Assembly: GCA_008802785.1 (NCBI GenBank)
Contig: VUYT01000013.1
Location: forward strand, 419,959-483,958
DNA from: Symmetrospora coprosmae
Lineage: Eukaryota; Basidiomycota; Cystobasidiomycetes; Symmetrosporaceae
Direction of reading: 5' to 3'
Length of the DNA stretch: 64,000 nt
This document shows, one piece after another, positions 33,701 through 45,225 of the stretch. Position 1 is the first letter of the stretch, and every line of letters begins with the position of its first letter. Position numbers and translations under genes: made by a program. A model generated the notes under the pieces. That model ran no database searches, was not told where the DNA came from, and was given only the letters and a program-made list of their open reading frames with translations.

Positions 33701-36639
33701 GACTGCCGCCAGACCCGCTCAGGGAGGTTTGATGCATTGGATGAGGAGGCGCAGCTCCGGCCTGTGGGTGGCTGTAGTCGACTCGTGAGCGCTGAGCGCT
33801 CGGGAGCCGCGGAGGCGGCTGCTGCAGCGGAGGCGGTGCCGAGGCGTGATAGCCGGGCATGGGCGCGTGCTGGTGCAGACTGGCTTGAGGTGGCTGCTCG
33901 GTTGTCGTGTATGCCCGCGGGCGCTCCTGCCTGTCTGACCCTGCGCGCTCGTTGTTCGGCCGTCTCGTGCGCGTGGGGGACGCTGGCGCAGGATACTGCC
34001 GCTCGTCGTACGCTCCCTGCAGGCCGGTCGCCGTTGCGCTCTGTTGCTGTGGCTGCTGCTGGAGGATGCCGCGCTCCGCTGGGCTCTGGTGCTGGCTCTC
34101 GTCTCGAATTGCAAACTGCTGGATGCCGCGCTCGAGAGGCGAGACCCGCCCGCTCCTGCCGTTGGATGGCTGCTGGATGATCTGCGACGCCTGTGCAGCA
34201 ACCGCTTGCAAGGCAGAAGATGCTCTCCTCGGCCGGGCGATGCTGTCTGGCGCCGATAGCCTATCTGCTTCGCTCGGGACACCGCTGATGATGCCCAATC
34301 CGCCAAGCTGTGCAGCAAGGTGGGATGCAGAGAGCAGCCAAGCTGTCAGCGTACACCTTCTCAAGCCGAACAAAGGGTGCGACAGAGTCCATTTGCACGG
34401 GTCAGAGTGTCGAAGAAGACGCGAAGATTGCTTACCCTTTGGTCGTGACCTCTGTTTGGTCCGCCGCTGGCAGGGTTGAAAGGGCTGATAGGGCTCGGCA
34501 TGGATAGGCCACCGTTAGCTGCCATGATGTACCGACGCGCCTCGTCTGGCAGCTCCATCATGGGTGTGCCGTGCAGTGATCTGTCACCCGAGCCAATGCC
34601 AGCCCGCCCGCTCCCGTTTGCGAGGCCAGTGCCGCTTGGAGTCCCGCCCAGGCGCGTCTCGTCGAGACTCGTCCCGCGTGGAGGTGTTCGCGGCAAGACG
34701 GTCGCATATTGGTCCGGGCTGCCAGGCTGTTTGGGCGAGCCGAGGTCAGGCGGTGGCGTGACTGCGCGCGAAGGCAGCAGAGGCGACTGCTTGTCCGGTC
34801 TTGCGAGGTCAAGCGAGGATGCCTTCCTGCTGACTGTCCTCCGGCTGTTTGCGTTCGCAGCGCTCGGCAGGGCCGACGACGATAGCGGCGGCGGCTGGTG
34901 TGCGCGTGGCGGCTGGGCGAACGACGGGCTCGGCTCGCCCGTTGGGAGGAATGGCGAGCGCGGCGAGTGTTGCTGCATGGAAGGCGAGGCGCGCTGCGAG
35001 TGCGAGTGGCTCGAGGAGGACGTTGACATTGCGGGCGACGTGGGATGGGAGGTGCCGTGCGCGGCCGCCGCTATGCGCAAGTGCTCTGTCGAGGCCGCAT
35101 CTGAGCGGGCGCCACGGCGCGATGAGGATGCGCTGCCAGCGGATTGTTGCGAGAACTGGCCCGACATTGGAGACGGGGTGAGATTGGTCTCATAGCTGTT
35201 GGCGGATGACGATGGAAAGACGCCTTCCTGTGAATGCCCGTCTTCTGCACCCGCGCCGTCGTTGATGATGGGCGTCGAGGGGATGGTCGCTAGTCCAGCT
35301 TTGTCCCTTGGCTGCAGTATAGGCAGGCTCGAGGAGCTCTCCGCCCCGCTGAGCGAAGGGTGATATGTCGACAGGGTCGACGTGGAGGCCGAGTTGTTGA
35401 GCGGGGGCATGGTCTGCATCGACGATGACGAGGTCATGGACGGCGAGAACGCGCCATCTCGCGCGCGGGAGCCTGCCACTGGCGGAGAGCTGTACGTGTT
35501 GGGGTGGGGTGTGCCCGACCCAATTGGCGGTGTCCCTGCTCCGGCTCTCCGGCGCTCTCGCTCCCTGTCGCGCAGTTGCAATGGGTCACTCGACGCCGTT
35601 GCAAAGCTCGCCGACGAGTTGGAGCTGCTCATCATCCCTGTGCGCTCGGTGCTAGCGCTGTCGGCTGTCCCCGTGCGTTGCTGTCTGAGGGAAGTCGCCA
35701 CGCGTTCGACGTCATTCGCCTGCGAACTGCGCTGCCGTTCACGCGACGACGAAGCTGTGGCAGCGGTGGACGAGTATGGCAGCGCGCCGTTGTCGCTCAC
35801 GCTCCTCGGGCTGGGTGCAGGTCGACGCGTCGATTCTACTCCGCCGCCGCCTGCCCCACTCCGGTCATCTCCGCGCACAGGCGCCGGCAGCGACATGCCA
35901 GACTGGACAATGACGCCTTCCAGCTCTGCGACTCTGGACGCAAGATACCGCACTTCCGCGGCCGTTGAGGACGTGCTGCTGCTGCCTCCCGAGCTCGAGT
36001 GCATCTCCCTCTGCAGGGTTTCCCTTTCCTTCTTGAGGCTCGAGCACATGCTCCACAGCTTGCTGTTCTCCGTGTTTAAGCGTGTCCGCTCGTGCCTATC
36101 CTGCTCGCGCTCCTGGAGGAGGGTGTTGTAGTTGCGCAGGAGGTCGGTGAGGGCGCGCTGGACGTTGCCCGACGCCGAGGCCATGACCTGGTCCATCTGC
36201 ACGGGCTGGAAGGTCGAGTTGGAGCGATGAGGGGTTTGCTGTTGAGGTGGGGCCACTGCAAGGATGGATATAGTAATAAGATGACTGCCGCAGCTATATT
36301 GTGTGATGTATCGACGGGGCATTTCTTACCTGATGATGCGTTGGCGTCGGCATTTGACGTTTGGCGAGGTCGCGGGCTGACACCGGCGTTCACAGTGGCA
36401 GCAGGAGGAGCGGGAGGAGGTATACCACCACCGCTTGATCCCATGTACTCTATTGACCCTGAGCCAGAGCGGTCTCTGTGCTGCTGCTGGTCGTGTTCCT
36501 GATGGAGCTGCAGCTGCGCCTGCGCGTGTGCGTTTGCGTGGTGCGCGTGGTATTGAGGGTGAGGCTGCTGCTGCTGCTGCTGCTGGACTGGGACGACTGC
36601 CGCCGAGACTGGTCTGGCAGCAGCCCGTGACGGCATCAT
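30765..36639 (-). CDS. BEM3: PX-PH-RhoGAP protein, Bem3-like (Cdc42/Rho GTPase-activating protein)
   Basis: Six exons on the minus strand: 36330-36639, 34436-36255, 33105-34307, 32087-33029, 31474-32016 and 30765-31402, giving 1,818 residues. A 63-nt stop-free stretch at 31106-31168 has good splice signals and may be a seventh intron. N-terminus: poly-Gln/His, then a coiled coil (LTDLLRNYNTLLQEREQDR). About 500 Ser/Pro-rich residues follow. A PX domain (KVWIVEKSWNDTQVLDAAIR, KLPGLPDKHLFKDHAPSK) is joined to a PH domain (KAGYLTKKGRNFGGWTTRYY, HAFLIRAKDKTGEETDHILC). The RhoGAP domain has its Arg finger in EEGIYRMSGS and the later LLKTFFRELP. The domain order equals yeast Bem3, a negative regulator of Cdc42 at polarity sites. 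The acidic, Ser-rich tail is not conserved. Confidence 0.9.
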
Positions 36640-36985
36640 GCTGGTACTGTACTGGTCCCTTCCTTCTCGCTGCTATGCCACTCCGTTGTGCCTGCTGCGA
36701 TGGCAACTGGCGGCACTTTCCGGTTGACCGGCGCTCGCTCAAGGGCGTCTTACCCTACCCTGCTGCAGGCACTACTAGGCGGCTTCTCAGCCTGATGGCA
36801 TGGCTGTGTGTGTGTATATCCTGTGATTGTGCTTATAATCTGGTTGTAACAATGCTGCAGTAAGCAGTAAGCAGTAAGCAGAGTGCAGTGCAGTGTTACA
36901 GACCCCCCCGCTCTCTGCGCCTCTGAACCCCTGAGCGCGCTACCGTACTGCTCTGGCTAAGACATACCAACACCACCATCAGGAT
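36640..36985. promoter_or_regulatory. 346-bp divergent promoter between the RhoGAP and PFK-2/FBPase-2 genes
   Basis: Both genes start outward from this interval. It holds a tandem CAGTAAG array (36858-36880) and a C-run near 36904. Individual factor sites were not identified. Confidence 0.5.
36858..36880. repeat. short tandem repeat, about three CAGTAAG units
   Basis: Three nearly contiguous CAGTAAG copies followed by GTGCA repeats, in the divergent promoter. Confidence 0.8.
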
Positions 36986-39320
36986 ATGGAGTCGAATCTC
37001 ACAAAGCAGATGCAGATGCGCACACCACCCACAAGCACGCCTCACTCGCCGACGACCGAGCTCCGGGGGAATCCTCTCCTCTTCTCGCCGCCTCCGTCAG
37101 CCTCGAGGGGAAGCAGCACCCGGGTTCCACAGGGACAGGGACCAGGAGGGGATGGGAGCGCGACACCGTCCAGCTCGTCGTCCATAGGCGAGACAGAGGG
37201 CGGGACATACACGACGTCGCGCGCCCCGTCGAGGTGCGTAAGGGCGGGCCAGACAGCCAGCCACACGTTCTGGCGGAGAGGACAGCGGCGACCGACCGAT
37301 AGAGAGACCACTCTCAAGCTCACTATGCGCGCTCTCCTCCACATCGCAGAGCGGGATCCTTCTCGCGCCATGGCATGGCAGGTGCGACCCTCGCAAAGCC
37401 GGATTACTCGACGTACAAGCTCGTGGTAGCCATGGTGAGTCACGCCTTTGGTACGCCGGGCGAGACAGACCCTCCGTCCGAAGAGGATGGACCCAAGCGA
37501 AACCGCCCGAGACTCGACCATCTGCTGACCCTTGTCGTTGCTTTACCAGGTCGGACTCCCTGCTCGAGGTGAGGTGCCGTGGAGGAGGATGCTTTCGCTT
37601 CCGGGCAACGGCGCGCTGACTCCGAAGCCCTCCCTACAGGCAAATCGTACCTCTCCAACCGGTGGGTGACCCGCGTCTCCGCCCAGGCCCGAGATGCTGT
37701 AGATTGTACGCTCACACCTTTGCGGGCACCCACAGACTCCAACGCTACCTGCGCTGGCTCGAGTACAACGTCAAGGTCTTCAACGTCGGCCAGCTGCGCC
37801 GCAAAAAAGCACGCGACGCCCTTCAGCAGACGGGCATCAAGGCCAACCACACGGCCGCCTTCTTCTCCAACAGCAACGCGGAAGCGAGCAAGGACCGCGA
37901 GGCGCTGGCCGAGGAGTGCCTCGAGAACCTCATCACCTGGCTCAAGGACGGCGGGGGCAACGTGGGGATCCACGACGCGACAAACTCGACCCGCGCACGG
38001 AGGAAGAAACTGTACGACCGCATCGCCCGCGAGCCAGACTTGAAGATTGTCTTCCTCGAGAGCGTGTGCACGGACCCAAAGGTCATTGCGGCCAACGTCG
38101 CGGTAAAAGTCTCGTCCGGCGACCCAGACTACGATGGCGTGCCAAAGGAGGAGGCCGAGCGCGACTTCCTCGCGAGGATAAAGACGTACGAGGAGAATTA
38201 CGAAGAGCTCGGGCAGACCCCGGACGAGGAGAGGCTCAGCTACTGCAAGATCATCGACGTCGGCAAACAGGTCGTCATCAACAAGATTGACGGGTACCTC
38301 GAGTCGCGCGTGGCCTTCTGTGGGTCGCTTTCTCGCGCTGTCTACCAGACTCAGGCGCGGCATTACATGCTGAGCGTCGCCGGTACAACACCCCAGATCT
38401 CATGAACCTCCATCTGACGCCGAGAGCCATCTTCCTGACACGGCACGGCGAATCGCAATACAATGTCGAGGGGAAGATCGGAGGGGATGCTGGCCTATCT
38501 GTCCAAGGTCGAAAGTACGCTGCGGCCCTGCCGAAGCTCATCCACGACAATGTCGGCGACGTGCCCTTGACGGTGGGCCCTCTCTCTCTTGCCTGCAGCG
38601 CGGTGCGTGCGCGGAGAACGGAGGGAGATGCTGACGCGCCGGCGCACACAGGTCTGGACGTCGACCCTCCAGCGGACAATCGAGACGGCTTCGGCGCTTC
38701 CCTATCCGAAGCTGACGTGGAAATCACTCGACGAGCTGGACGCCGGGGTGTGCGACGGCATGACGTACGAGGAGATTGAGGTCGCATATCCCGAGGACTA
38801 CGAGGCACGCGACAGCGACAAGTACAACTACCGGTACCAGGGCGGCGAGAGCTACCGGGACGTGGTCGTCCGCCTCGAGCCCATCATCATGGAGCTCGAG
38901 CGCCAGGAAAACATCCTCCTCGTCTGCCACCAGGCCGTCATCCGCTGCCTGTACGCCTACCTCCACGGCCTCTCGCAGGACGAGCTGCCATACATCAAGA
39001 TCCCGCTGCACACCGTCATCAAGCTCACGCCAAAAGCATTTGGGTGCGAGGAGGTGCGTCCAGTCTCGAGTGCTTTTGAGGCGCGCCAGTGGCGAGTCGC
39101 TCACTGTTCCGACACGTCCCTCCAGACCCGATTCAAGCTCGGTATCGAGGCCGTCGACACATTCCGCCCGCGTCCAGTCGGCGCAGTCGTCCCCGTCAAG
39201 CCAGAGGAGGATTTCATCAGCCCGAGCCAGATGCCGCCCGAGGCTCTACGGAGGCTCAAGGAGAAGGAGGCTCAGCTGGCAGCAGGGGAAGCAGAGACGG
39301 CAACGAGTGGGCAGCAGTAG
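36986..39320 (+). CDS. 6-phosphofructo-2-kinase/fructose-2,6-bisphosphatase
   Basis: Eight exons: 36986-37233, 37305-37434, 37550-37568, 37640-37661, 37736-38319, 38397-38560, 38652-39053 and 39126-39320, giving 587 residues. The bifunctional enzyme makes and destroys fructose 2,6-bisphosphate, which controls glycolysis versus gluconeogenesis. Two micro-exons of 19 and 22 nt encode the kinase P-loop, giving MVGLPARGKSYLSNRLQRYL across four exons. The kinase domain continues with YNVKVFNVGQLRR, TWLKDGGGNVGIHDATNST and VFLESVCTD. The phosphatase half has the phospho-His motif LTRHGESQYN, WTSTLQRTIETA and ILLVCHQAVIRCLYAYL. The acceptor of exon 2 (37304) was chosen by frame and is the least certain. 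The N-terminal 80 residues are Ser/Pro-rich and may be regulated by phosphorylation, which is inference. Confidence 0.94.
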
Positions 39321-39579
39321 CTGGTGAGATCGATGCGAGGTAGGCACACGTAGTGACTATGGACTAAGAAGCTAGGAATGTGTACAGGCTGTGTGCTGGA
39401 CAAGCACCGTTGTACAAACGAAAAGGTCACAACACTTGCCTTGCGCCCGGCCAGAGAGAACGCAGCGCCTGAAGCGGCGGAGAAGATGATAGAGCGTCCT
39501 TGCTGGCATGCCGAAACTGCTGTGCAATGGCGAGATGCAATTTACTGCTGCGGTGAACGAGAGATGAAAGAGCTCGGCG

Positions 39580-41971
39580 CTAGTACTCCAGCCAAGGCGC
39601 TGGTCCCGTCTTGGTCGGCTGGGAGACTGTCTGCTTCTCCTCCGACACCGTAGCATCAAGCTGCGCAGACTGTCGCCTGCTGATGCGCTTCTGCTGGTGC
39701 CGGCGCTCCTGATCGGCTGCAGGTGCCAGAGGCCGCCCGAACTCGTCAGCTTGCGATGCCTTCTTCTCCGCGCGGGCCAGGCTGGCGTCGTTCTTCTGAA
39801 GATTGAGCGCGGTGAGCGTCGAGGCACGCTTGCGCGTGTCGCTCGGCCTTGTCGCCGCTGTCGCGGGACCGGGGGCGCCAACGCCACTGCCCTGCAGCTC
39901 GCTCATTCTCCTTCGGTGCCGCGCCTCAAGATCGACAATGTCCATTGTCTGCGTGCGCGGCAGAGAAGCCAGACCAGCGGCATGTCCGCCAAAGTTCTGG
40001 CTCGAAGGGCGCGAGGGCAAGACACCCGTAACGATGCGCTGGACGCCGCCACTGGCGGGTGTGGCAGCCACGGTGGCTGCCGACTGAGACCGAACCATTG
40101 CAGGCGGGCGGGGAGCTGGACCAGTTGACGTACGTTGCTGGTGCGTCGATACAGGCGGACCCGATGAGAGCGCAGCGATATTCGGGATAGAGGCGGAAGA
40201 AGTCGTGTGAGCCGCGGCCGGTGGTCGCTGTAGCCGTGGCTGATGTGCGACCACAGTGGGCGGAGTGAAGCTCTGGCTGACCGGCCGGACAATGACGCTG
40301 TGCTGGCTGATTGGTCTCGGTGCCGCGTACGTAGACGCCCTGTTGGCTGGCATAGCTCCCAGAGACGGGGAGTGCCGATGACCTGTCGCATGCGCCGGTG
40401 CAGGCGAGCCAGTCTCGGCTGTGTATGCGGATTCGGGAAGGGCCACAGAAGCGCTCACGGCTTGCCCGACACCAGCGCCGGGCAGGCTATTGCCACGTAG
40501 CAGATGGAGCGAATTAGGCTCGCTGCCAATGCGCTGACGGATGCGAGCAATCTCTTGCAGCGCCGCTTCCTTATCTTGGATCTCCCTGGCGATATCGCTG
40601 TTCTCGCTCGTCTTTCCGTCTGACACTTCCGACTCTCGCCTGTACGTGGGAAGCGGCGGCGAGACTGGCGGTGTGGTATCCGTCAAGATGGGGGTATTGC
40701 CTGATGGTACTTGGCCTGCCCGTTGGTGCCTGTCGGCAGCGGCGCTCGAGACATAGTTCAGCTCCGGCAGCAGAGGTGCCGACTCGGACTTTGGTGTATT
40801 CAAGCTCGCGGCGTGTATCGAAAAGTTGGGACTGCCAGTGACGCCAGCCCCGTATGAATCGACGGAATGAAGTGGAGGTGGCGCAGAGAATGGGAAGCCG
40901 CGGCTGTAGCGGTGCTCGAACTTCTCCACGTCGTCCTGCATGGCCTTCTCGATACGCCTTGCCGCGTGCGCCTCCTCGTTTGCAGACTCTGCGTCCGCAG
41001 AGCGTCGCATGAGTGCAGACAGCTTCGTCGAGAAGAGGCCGTACAATCGGATCTGGGTCGCAACGGAGATGATGAACACCAGGAGAATGGCACCGAGCTC
41101 GATCTGCATCGCTGAGCTAATGGCGAAGTGACCTTCGAGGCGGGGAAAGATGGCACCGAAGCCTAGATTCCAGACGAAGAACTCCTTCAGGTTGCCAGCA
41201 GAGAAGCAGTCCTGCAGCGATTTGTAGCATCCCGTCAGCTCGGTGATTCGCGCACTAGGCCACCCGGAGGAAGAACATACCACGCCGATGACAAAGGCCA
41301 ATGCGCCAAGAAGCGCGCTGCTCAAGAGAATCGACATATCGAGAAATCGTGGTATGATTCCGAGTACGAAAGCCAGGCCTGTCAAGCCGAGGTACAGGAA
41401 GTATCGCAAGCCGATCTGCCGTATCAGACCATCGTTCTTGAGTGACTGGATGATGACTCCGACGACTGTTGTAAGCATTAAAGTATAGTCAGATCCTGTC
41501 ACATTGGGGGCCTCTGCAAGGCCGCCGCACAAAAGCGGTACGCACAAAATCCTGCGAGCGGAGCGATGATGACCTTGGCTCCTCGATGGAATATGACCGA
41601 GCCTGCGCCGACGATACTGCCGCCTACTAGAGACGCAAAGACCAGGCCGACTCGGACTCCCGAACGAGGCGGATTGACTTGCTTCTCGACGCCAAAGTGG
41701 AGAATGAGAACCAGGGCGATTGTAGCGGTGGCATAGCAGGATACGATGAACACGGCGAGTCTGCATACCAAACGAAGAAGACAACGAGGTCAGCATCAGT
41801 GAGAAGTCAGGCTGTCGAAGCCTCCGAAGCATCAGTGACCTACCTGCGGTGGCGAGCACCGGTACTGGCTAAGGCGAGCCCGGTTAGAATGAGGAAAGCT
41901 CCTAGGATGCCAAAGGCCGGATCAATCTTGGTGTCAAGCGTGTACGCATCATCCCCAGTGCCTGTAGACAT
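39580..41971 (-). CDS. multi-pass membrane protein with DUF4203/TMEM198-like domain
   Basis: Four exons on the minus strand: 41844-41971, 41546-41760, 41281-41465 and 39580-41211, giving 719 residues from the first ATG. About seven hydrophobic segments occupy the first 230 residues (GILGAFLILTGLAL, VFIVSCYATATIALVLIL, VGLVFASLVGGSIVGAGSVI, YFLYLGLTGLAFVLGIIP, LLSSALLGALAFVIGV, IELGAILLVFIISVATQI). The long cytosolic tail is Ser/Pro/Ala-rich with two basic coiled segments (ARREI-like IAREIQDKEAALQEIARIRQ). The helix pattern and the VDCFSAGNLKEFFVWN motif fit the DUF4203 family; its molecular role in fungi is not established. A signal-peptide-like stretch upstream (near 42140-42220) may be an additional first exon (see findings). 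Confidence 0.75.
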
Positions 41972-42699
41972 GGCAGCAGCGGTGTGGTCGATGCTTGGGT
42001 AGAAAGAGCTTCAGCTGGCGCCGGCCAAGGCGTGGCAGTGCTGGTAAAAGCCCGCGAGACGAGTGGGCGAAGGAGGGGCTGATGGCTACGCGACAGAAGG
42101 TGCACCGACGCGATGACCACCGTACGATCTGAGGGCAGTGGTGCTCGTAGCTGCCGAAGTCGAAGGAGCCTGGCCGAGCACAAAGGGAGCCAGCAGAAGA
42201 AGGGAGAGGACGGCAGTCGGACGCGCTGGGCAGAATCGGGTCGCGTCCGTCCGCCTGCGTCGAGTGAGAGACCAAAGGCGGGAGGGGGGATTGTCAGACA
42301 GAGAGTAAAGCAATCAGAGTGACAAGCTTGTGTACGAGCTCTCTTTGGCTCAGAGAGGGAGCGGAGATTCAGTCGGCAGCCGGTCAGTGGCAAAACCCGA
42401 TCGGCTGTGGGTTGAAGGCTTGTGTCACGCCAGGCCGACCAGGCAGCAGCTCGGAGAAGGAGCTTGGATCGGCGACGCTTTGCACACTAGTACAGAGCCG
42501 CTGTGATCGTCGCCATCCCTCGTATTGCACATCTCGAGCTCGGAAGGACCTGACCCCTATGTAGACGGTCACGTGCACCACAGGGCCGCCCTCCTGCTGA
42601 CCCCGTCTCGCGTCCTTTCACAGCTTTGCCTGCTGCTTGGCTGGCGGCGTCTTGTAGCCCCGTCCAGCATTGAGAGCTCCGCCTGACCAACACGAGTGA
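41972..42699. other. interval with a possible signal-peptide exon for the DUF4203 gene
   Basis: On the minus strand, about 42107-42225 encodes PTAVLSLLLLAPFVLGQAPS followed by a Ser/Thr-rich stretch. A GTGGTC donor there would splice in frame into TGDDAYTLDTKIDP of the membrane protein. No ATG precedes it in the same frame within the exon, so it is not included in the CDS. Confidence 0.4.
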
Positions 42700-44127
42700 T
42701 CAGTCTTCTGCTCGAGAGGTGTTCAAGAGCCGAGACCCACCATCTGACTCGATGAATGTACCGCTGATGTGGGCACCAGCCCGACTCGAAAGGAAGATGA
42801 GGAGACCGGCAATATCCTCCGGTGTGCCGATTCGTCCCATCGGGTAGGCATTCTTGATGTGGTCCCCATTCTCCTTCAAGCCGTACGCCGTCATGCGGGA
42901 CGCGTACACGCCTGGGCAGATCGCGTTAACAGTGATGTATCGCCTGGCAAGCGTGGCTGCGAGCGTCTTTGTCAGGTGCTGTGGTCCGGCAAGCAGGTCA
43001 GTCAGACGACCGTAAGTGGACTTCATGGCAGATAACATGTAATTCACGATAGCGGCTGCTTTGCTGCTGTTGTACGACCAGAGGCCCGTGTCGGACGTGC
43101 CTAGGGCTGTCCCCTCTGCGACAGCATCCAGACCAGCGACTATGAATGGAGCAAATTTAGTCTAGGCAGCCCCTATTCCTCCCAGTGGAGGCGGCTGCTC
43201 ACCTGAAGCGATGTTGACTACGCGTCCTGGGTCTAAGCGGCAGGCCGGAACGAGAACGTCAGATCGACAAGTTTCTGGAGCGGAGCAGGAGAAGCGCCTC
43301 ACCAAGGTTGTTGGCGCCCTTCTCAAGCAGAGGAGTGAGTGCGACAGTCATGAAGAAGATACTCTTGACGTTGAGAGCTGTCGCGTGATGTACGCCAATC
43401 AGGGTCACACTGGGCTGACAAGCCGGAAGAAAGCGGGGCGCACCGTAGACCTGGTCCCATCCCTTCTTCTCGTCGACATCCTCGTACCTCGCTCCCCATG
43501 TGACACCGCTGTTGTTGACGAGCAGATGGACCTTGTCCGTCTTCTTCCTGATCTCGGCCGCGAGTGCCTCGCAACCAGCCTTGGATCCCAGGTCGGCGAC
43601 AATGTACTCGCACGACCCGCCGCCCCCACCTGCGCTCTTGGAAGCGGAGTTGAGCTGGTCGGCGACCTCCTTCAGCGCCTTTTCCTTGCGCGATGCAATG
43701 ATGACGCGTGCGCCGTTCTGAACGAGGGCGGTGGCCATCACTGCGGGGAAAGAGACGGCAAGGCTGATCAGCAAGACGTCCGTACCCGTCCAGAGTGACA
43801 GGGCTCGTCAGTAGCTCACTTGTTCCGAGCCCGCTTCCTGCCAACAGATATAACCAAAGGCGTGCATCGATGAGGCTGGTCGGTCAGTCATGCATACGGA
43901 CGTCTCCACAGAAGCGGGCGAGCCGGGGAAAGCAGGCAAGCACACCTCCTCCCGTAACGACAGCAACCTTGCCCTTGACATCGACTGAGGTCGAGGTGCG
44001 AGATAGTCATGCAAGCGCGTGTCAGTGTTCGTATGTACGTGGAGAGGGCCAATCGCCAGCGCAGTGGCTACAGGAGCGGCACCAGGAGGAACAGCAGCTC
44101 ACACAAGCGAGGCACGTTCAGGCTCAT
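42700..44127 (-). CDS. short-chain dehydrogenase/reductase
   Basis: Eight exons on the minus strand: 44103-44127, 43946-43984, 43820-43837, 43444-43740, 43303-43377, 43203-43226, 43048-43139 and 42700-42978, giving 282 residues. Four exons are 18-39 nt long. Splicing yields MSLNVPRLFDVKGKVAVVTG followed by GGSGLGTMMATALVQNGARV, the Rossmann NAD(P) motif TGGGSGLG. Next come VHLLVNNSGV, GRVVNIASVAG, the catalytic YNSSK, and ITVNAICPGVYASRMT. The fold and cofactor are certain, the substrate is not; the closest type is the 3-oxoacyl-reductase-like or rhamnolipid-type group of fungal reductases. The C-terminus could be extended by using a GTGGGT donor after IESDG, giving GGALNAGRGYK instead of GGSRLLNTSRAED. 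Confidence 0.88.
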
Positions 44128-44613
44128 GTTTGCACGTTGACGTATGCGATTCGCGTCGAAGTTCTGGCTTTGCGTGCTCGAGCAGAAGGAGAAAGAGGCG
44201 GACCGTCTCGCGCCGGCTTGACAGTTGCCGGTCAGGCGGCGCGGCGGGATCTCTTCGGAGCAGGGCTCAGGCCTCAGGCACAGAGACGAAGACGAAGACG
44301 AAAGCTTGCAGCGCTCGAGATGGGCTACAGGGAGGGATGCACAACGATAATACATGACTGTGGGGTCCAGCTCAAGGCTCGGCAGAGGCCAAAGCTGGCG
44401 GACGTCTGCTTTATATCTCTCACTCGCGGACTGCGCCATAGCTTGGTCTGTCCGAGAAGGCTCGTAGGGAAGGGCAGAAGGGGCTCGCCTGACGGCAGTA
44501 GAGCCAGGGCAACAATTGATGATGGTAGCAACGTCTTCTTGGACGTCACGTCGCTAGCCATCGAGCCGGACAGCCAGGGAAAGCCAGGGAACTTGGGGGA
44601 TCTCGAGAAGTTG

Positions 44614-45225
44614 TTACCAGAGAAGCGTTTGGAAATCGCTGCGCGAAAGAAAAGGTAGACAAAGGCATCAGCACACAGCGCGCAAGGACGATCCCTCAGA
44701 CCAGCAGATCTCGCTCACTGTGGCCGTCGCGTCCCCGCTCGCTCCTCGTCATCCCGCCGCTGGCGCTGCTTGACCTCCCACTTCAAAAAATCCATTTTCT
44801 CCTGCTCTCCCTTCTCGCAGAGATACCGCTTGATTGCGCGCACACGTTGCCACTTTTCGTACTCGAGCTTGCGCAAATCCGCCTCGCGCCGCTGCATTGG
44901 CGTAATCTCCTTCGTCACGGCATCGCATTTCTGGCGCAGGTCGGCCACGATGGCGGTCGTCTGCTGGTATTCCTCCTCGGTCTGCATGGCCGGGCAATTG
45001 CAGGCAACAACAGTCTCACGTCAGCTCACGGTGCCTATATGTACATGGCTCGGAGACTCTGCCACCCACGCATTCGAGGGGTGTCGGCTGCTTGCGCTTC
45101 TGCTTTTCGCTGTAGCTCAACCACCGCCGGCTCTGCAAGGGCAATGCTGCTGTACGGGACGATGCAGCAAGCGGAGCTCGTGCTCGTGCTACGAGCATCA
45201 TAACTGTAGCATTGAGAGAGGTCAT
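44614..45225 (-). CDS. small basic coiled-coil protein, probably mitochondrial
   Basis: Exons on the minus strand: 45070-45225 and 44715-44981 (stop TGA at 44715), giving 140 residues. An alternative third exon, 44614-44638, follows a GTGAGC donor at 44718 that overlaps the TGA; its acceptor has a long pyrimidine tract, and the ending would be RPHDFQTLLW. The N-terminus is rich in Arg, Ala and Ser with no acidic residues (MTSLNATVMMLVARARAPLA), followed by RRWLSYSEKQKRKQ, which fits a mitochondrial presequence. The rest is helical and charged (EEYQQTTAIVADLRQKCDA, LEYEKWQRVRAIKRYLCEKG). I do not recognise the family. A small inner-membrane assembly factor or ribosome-associated protein is possible, but this is a guess. 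Confidence 0.6.

Noticed and set aside
33665-34479. Overlapping plus-strand frames of 170-190 codons opposite the RhoGAP gene
   Set aside because: Antisense to the Gln/Pro/Ser-rich linker; Arg/Ala/Cys-rich shadow translation.
37440-38363. 307-codon minus-strand frame opposite PFK-2
   Set aside because: Antisense shadow; sense exons carry all catalytic motifs.
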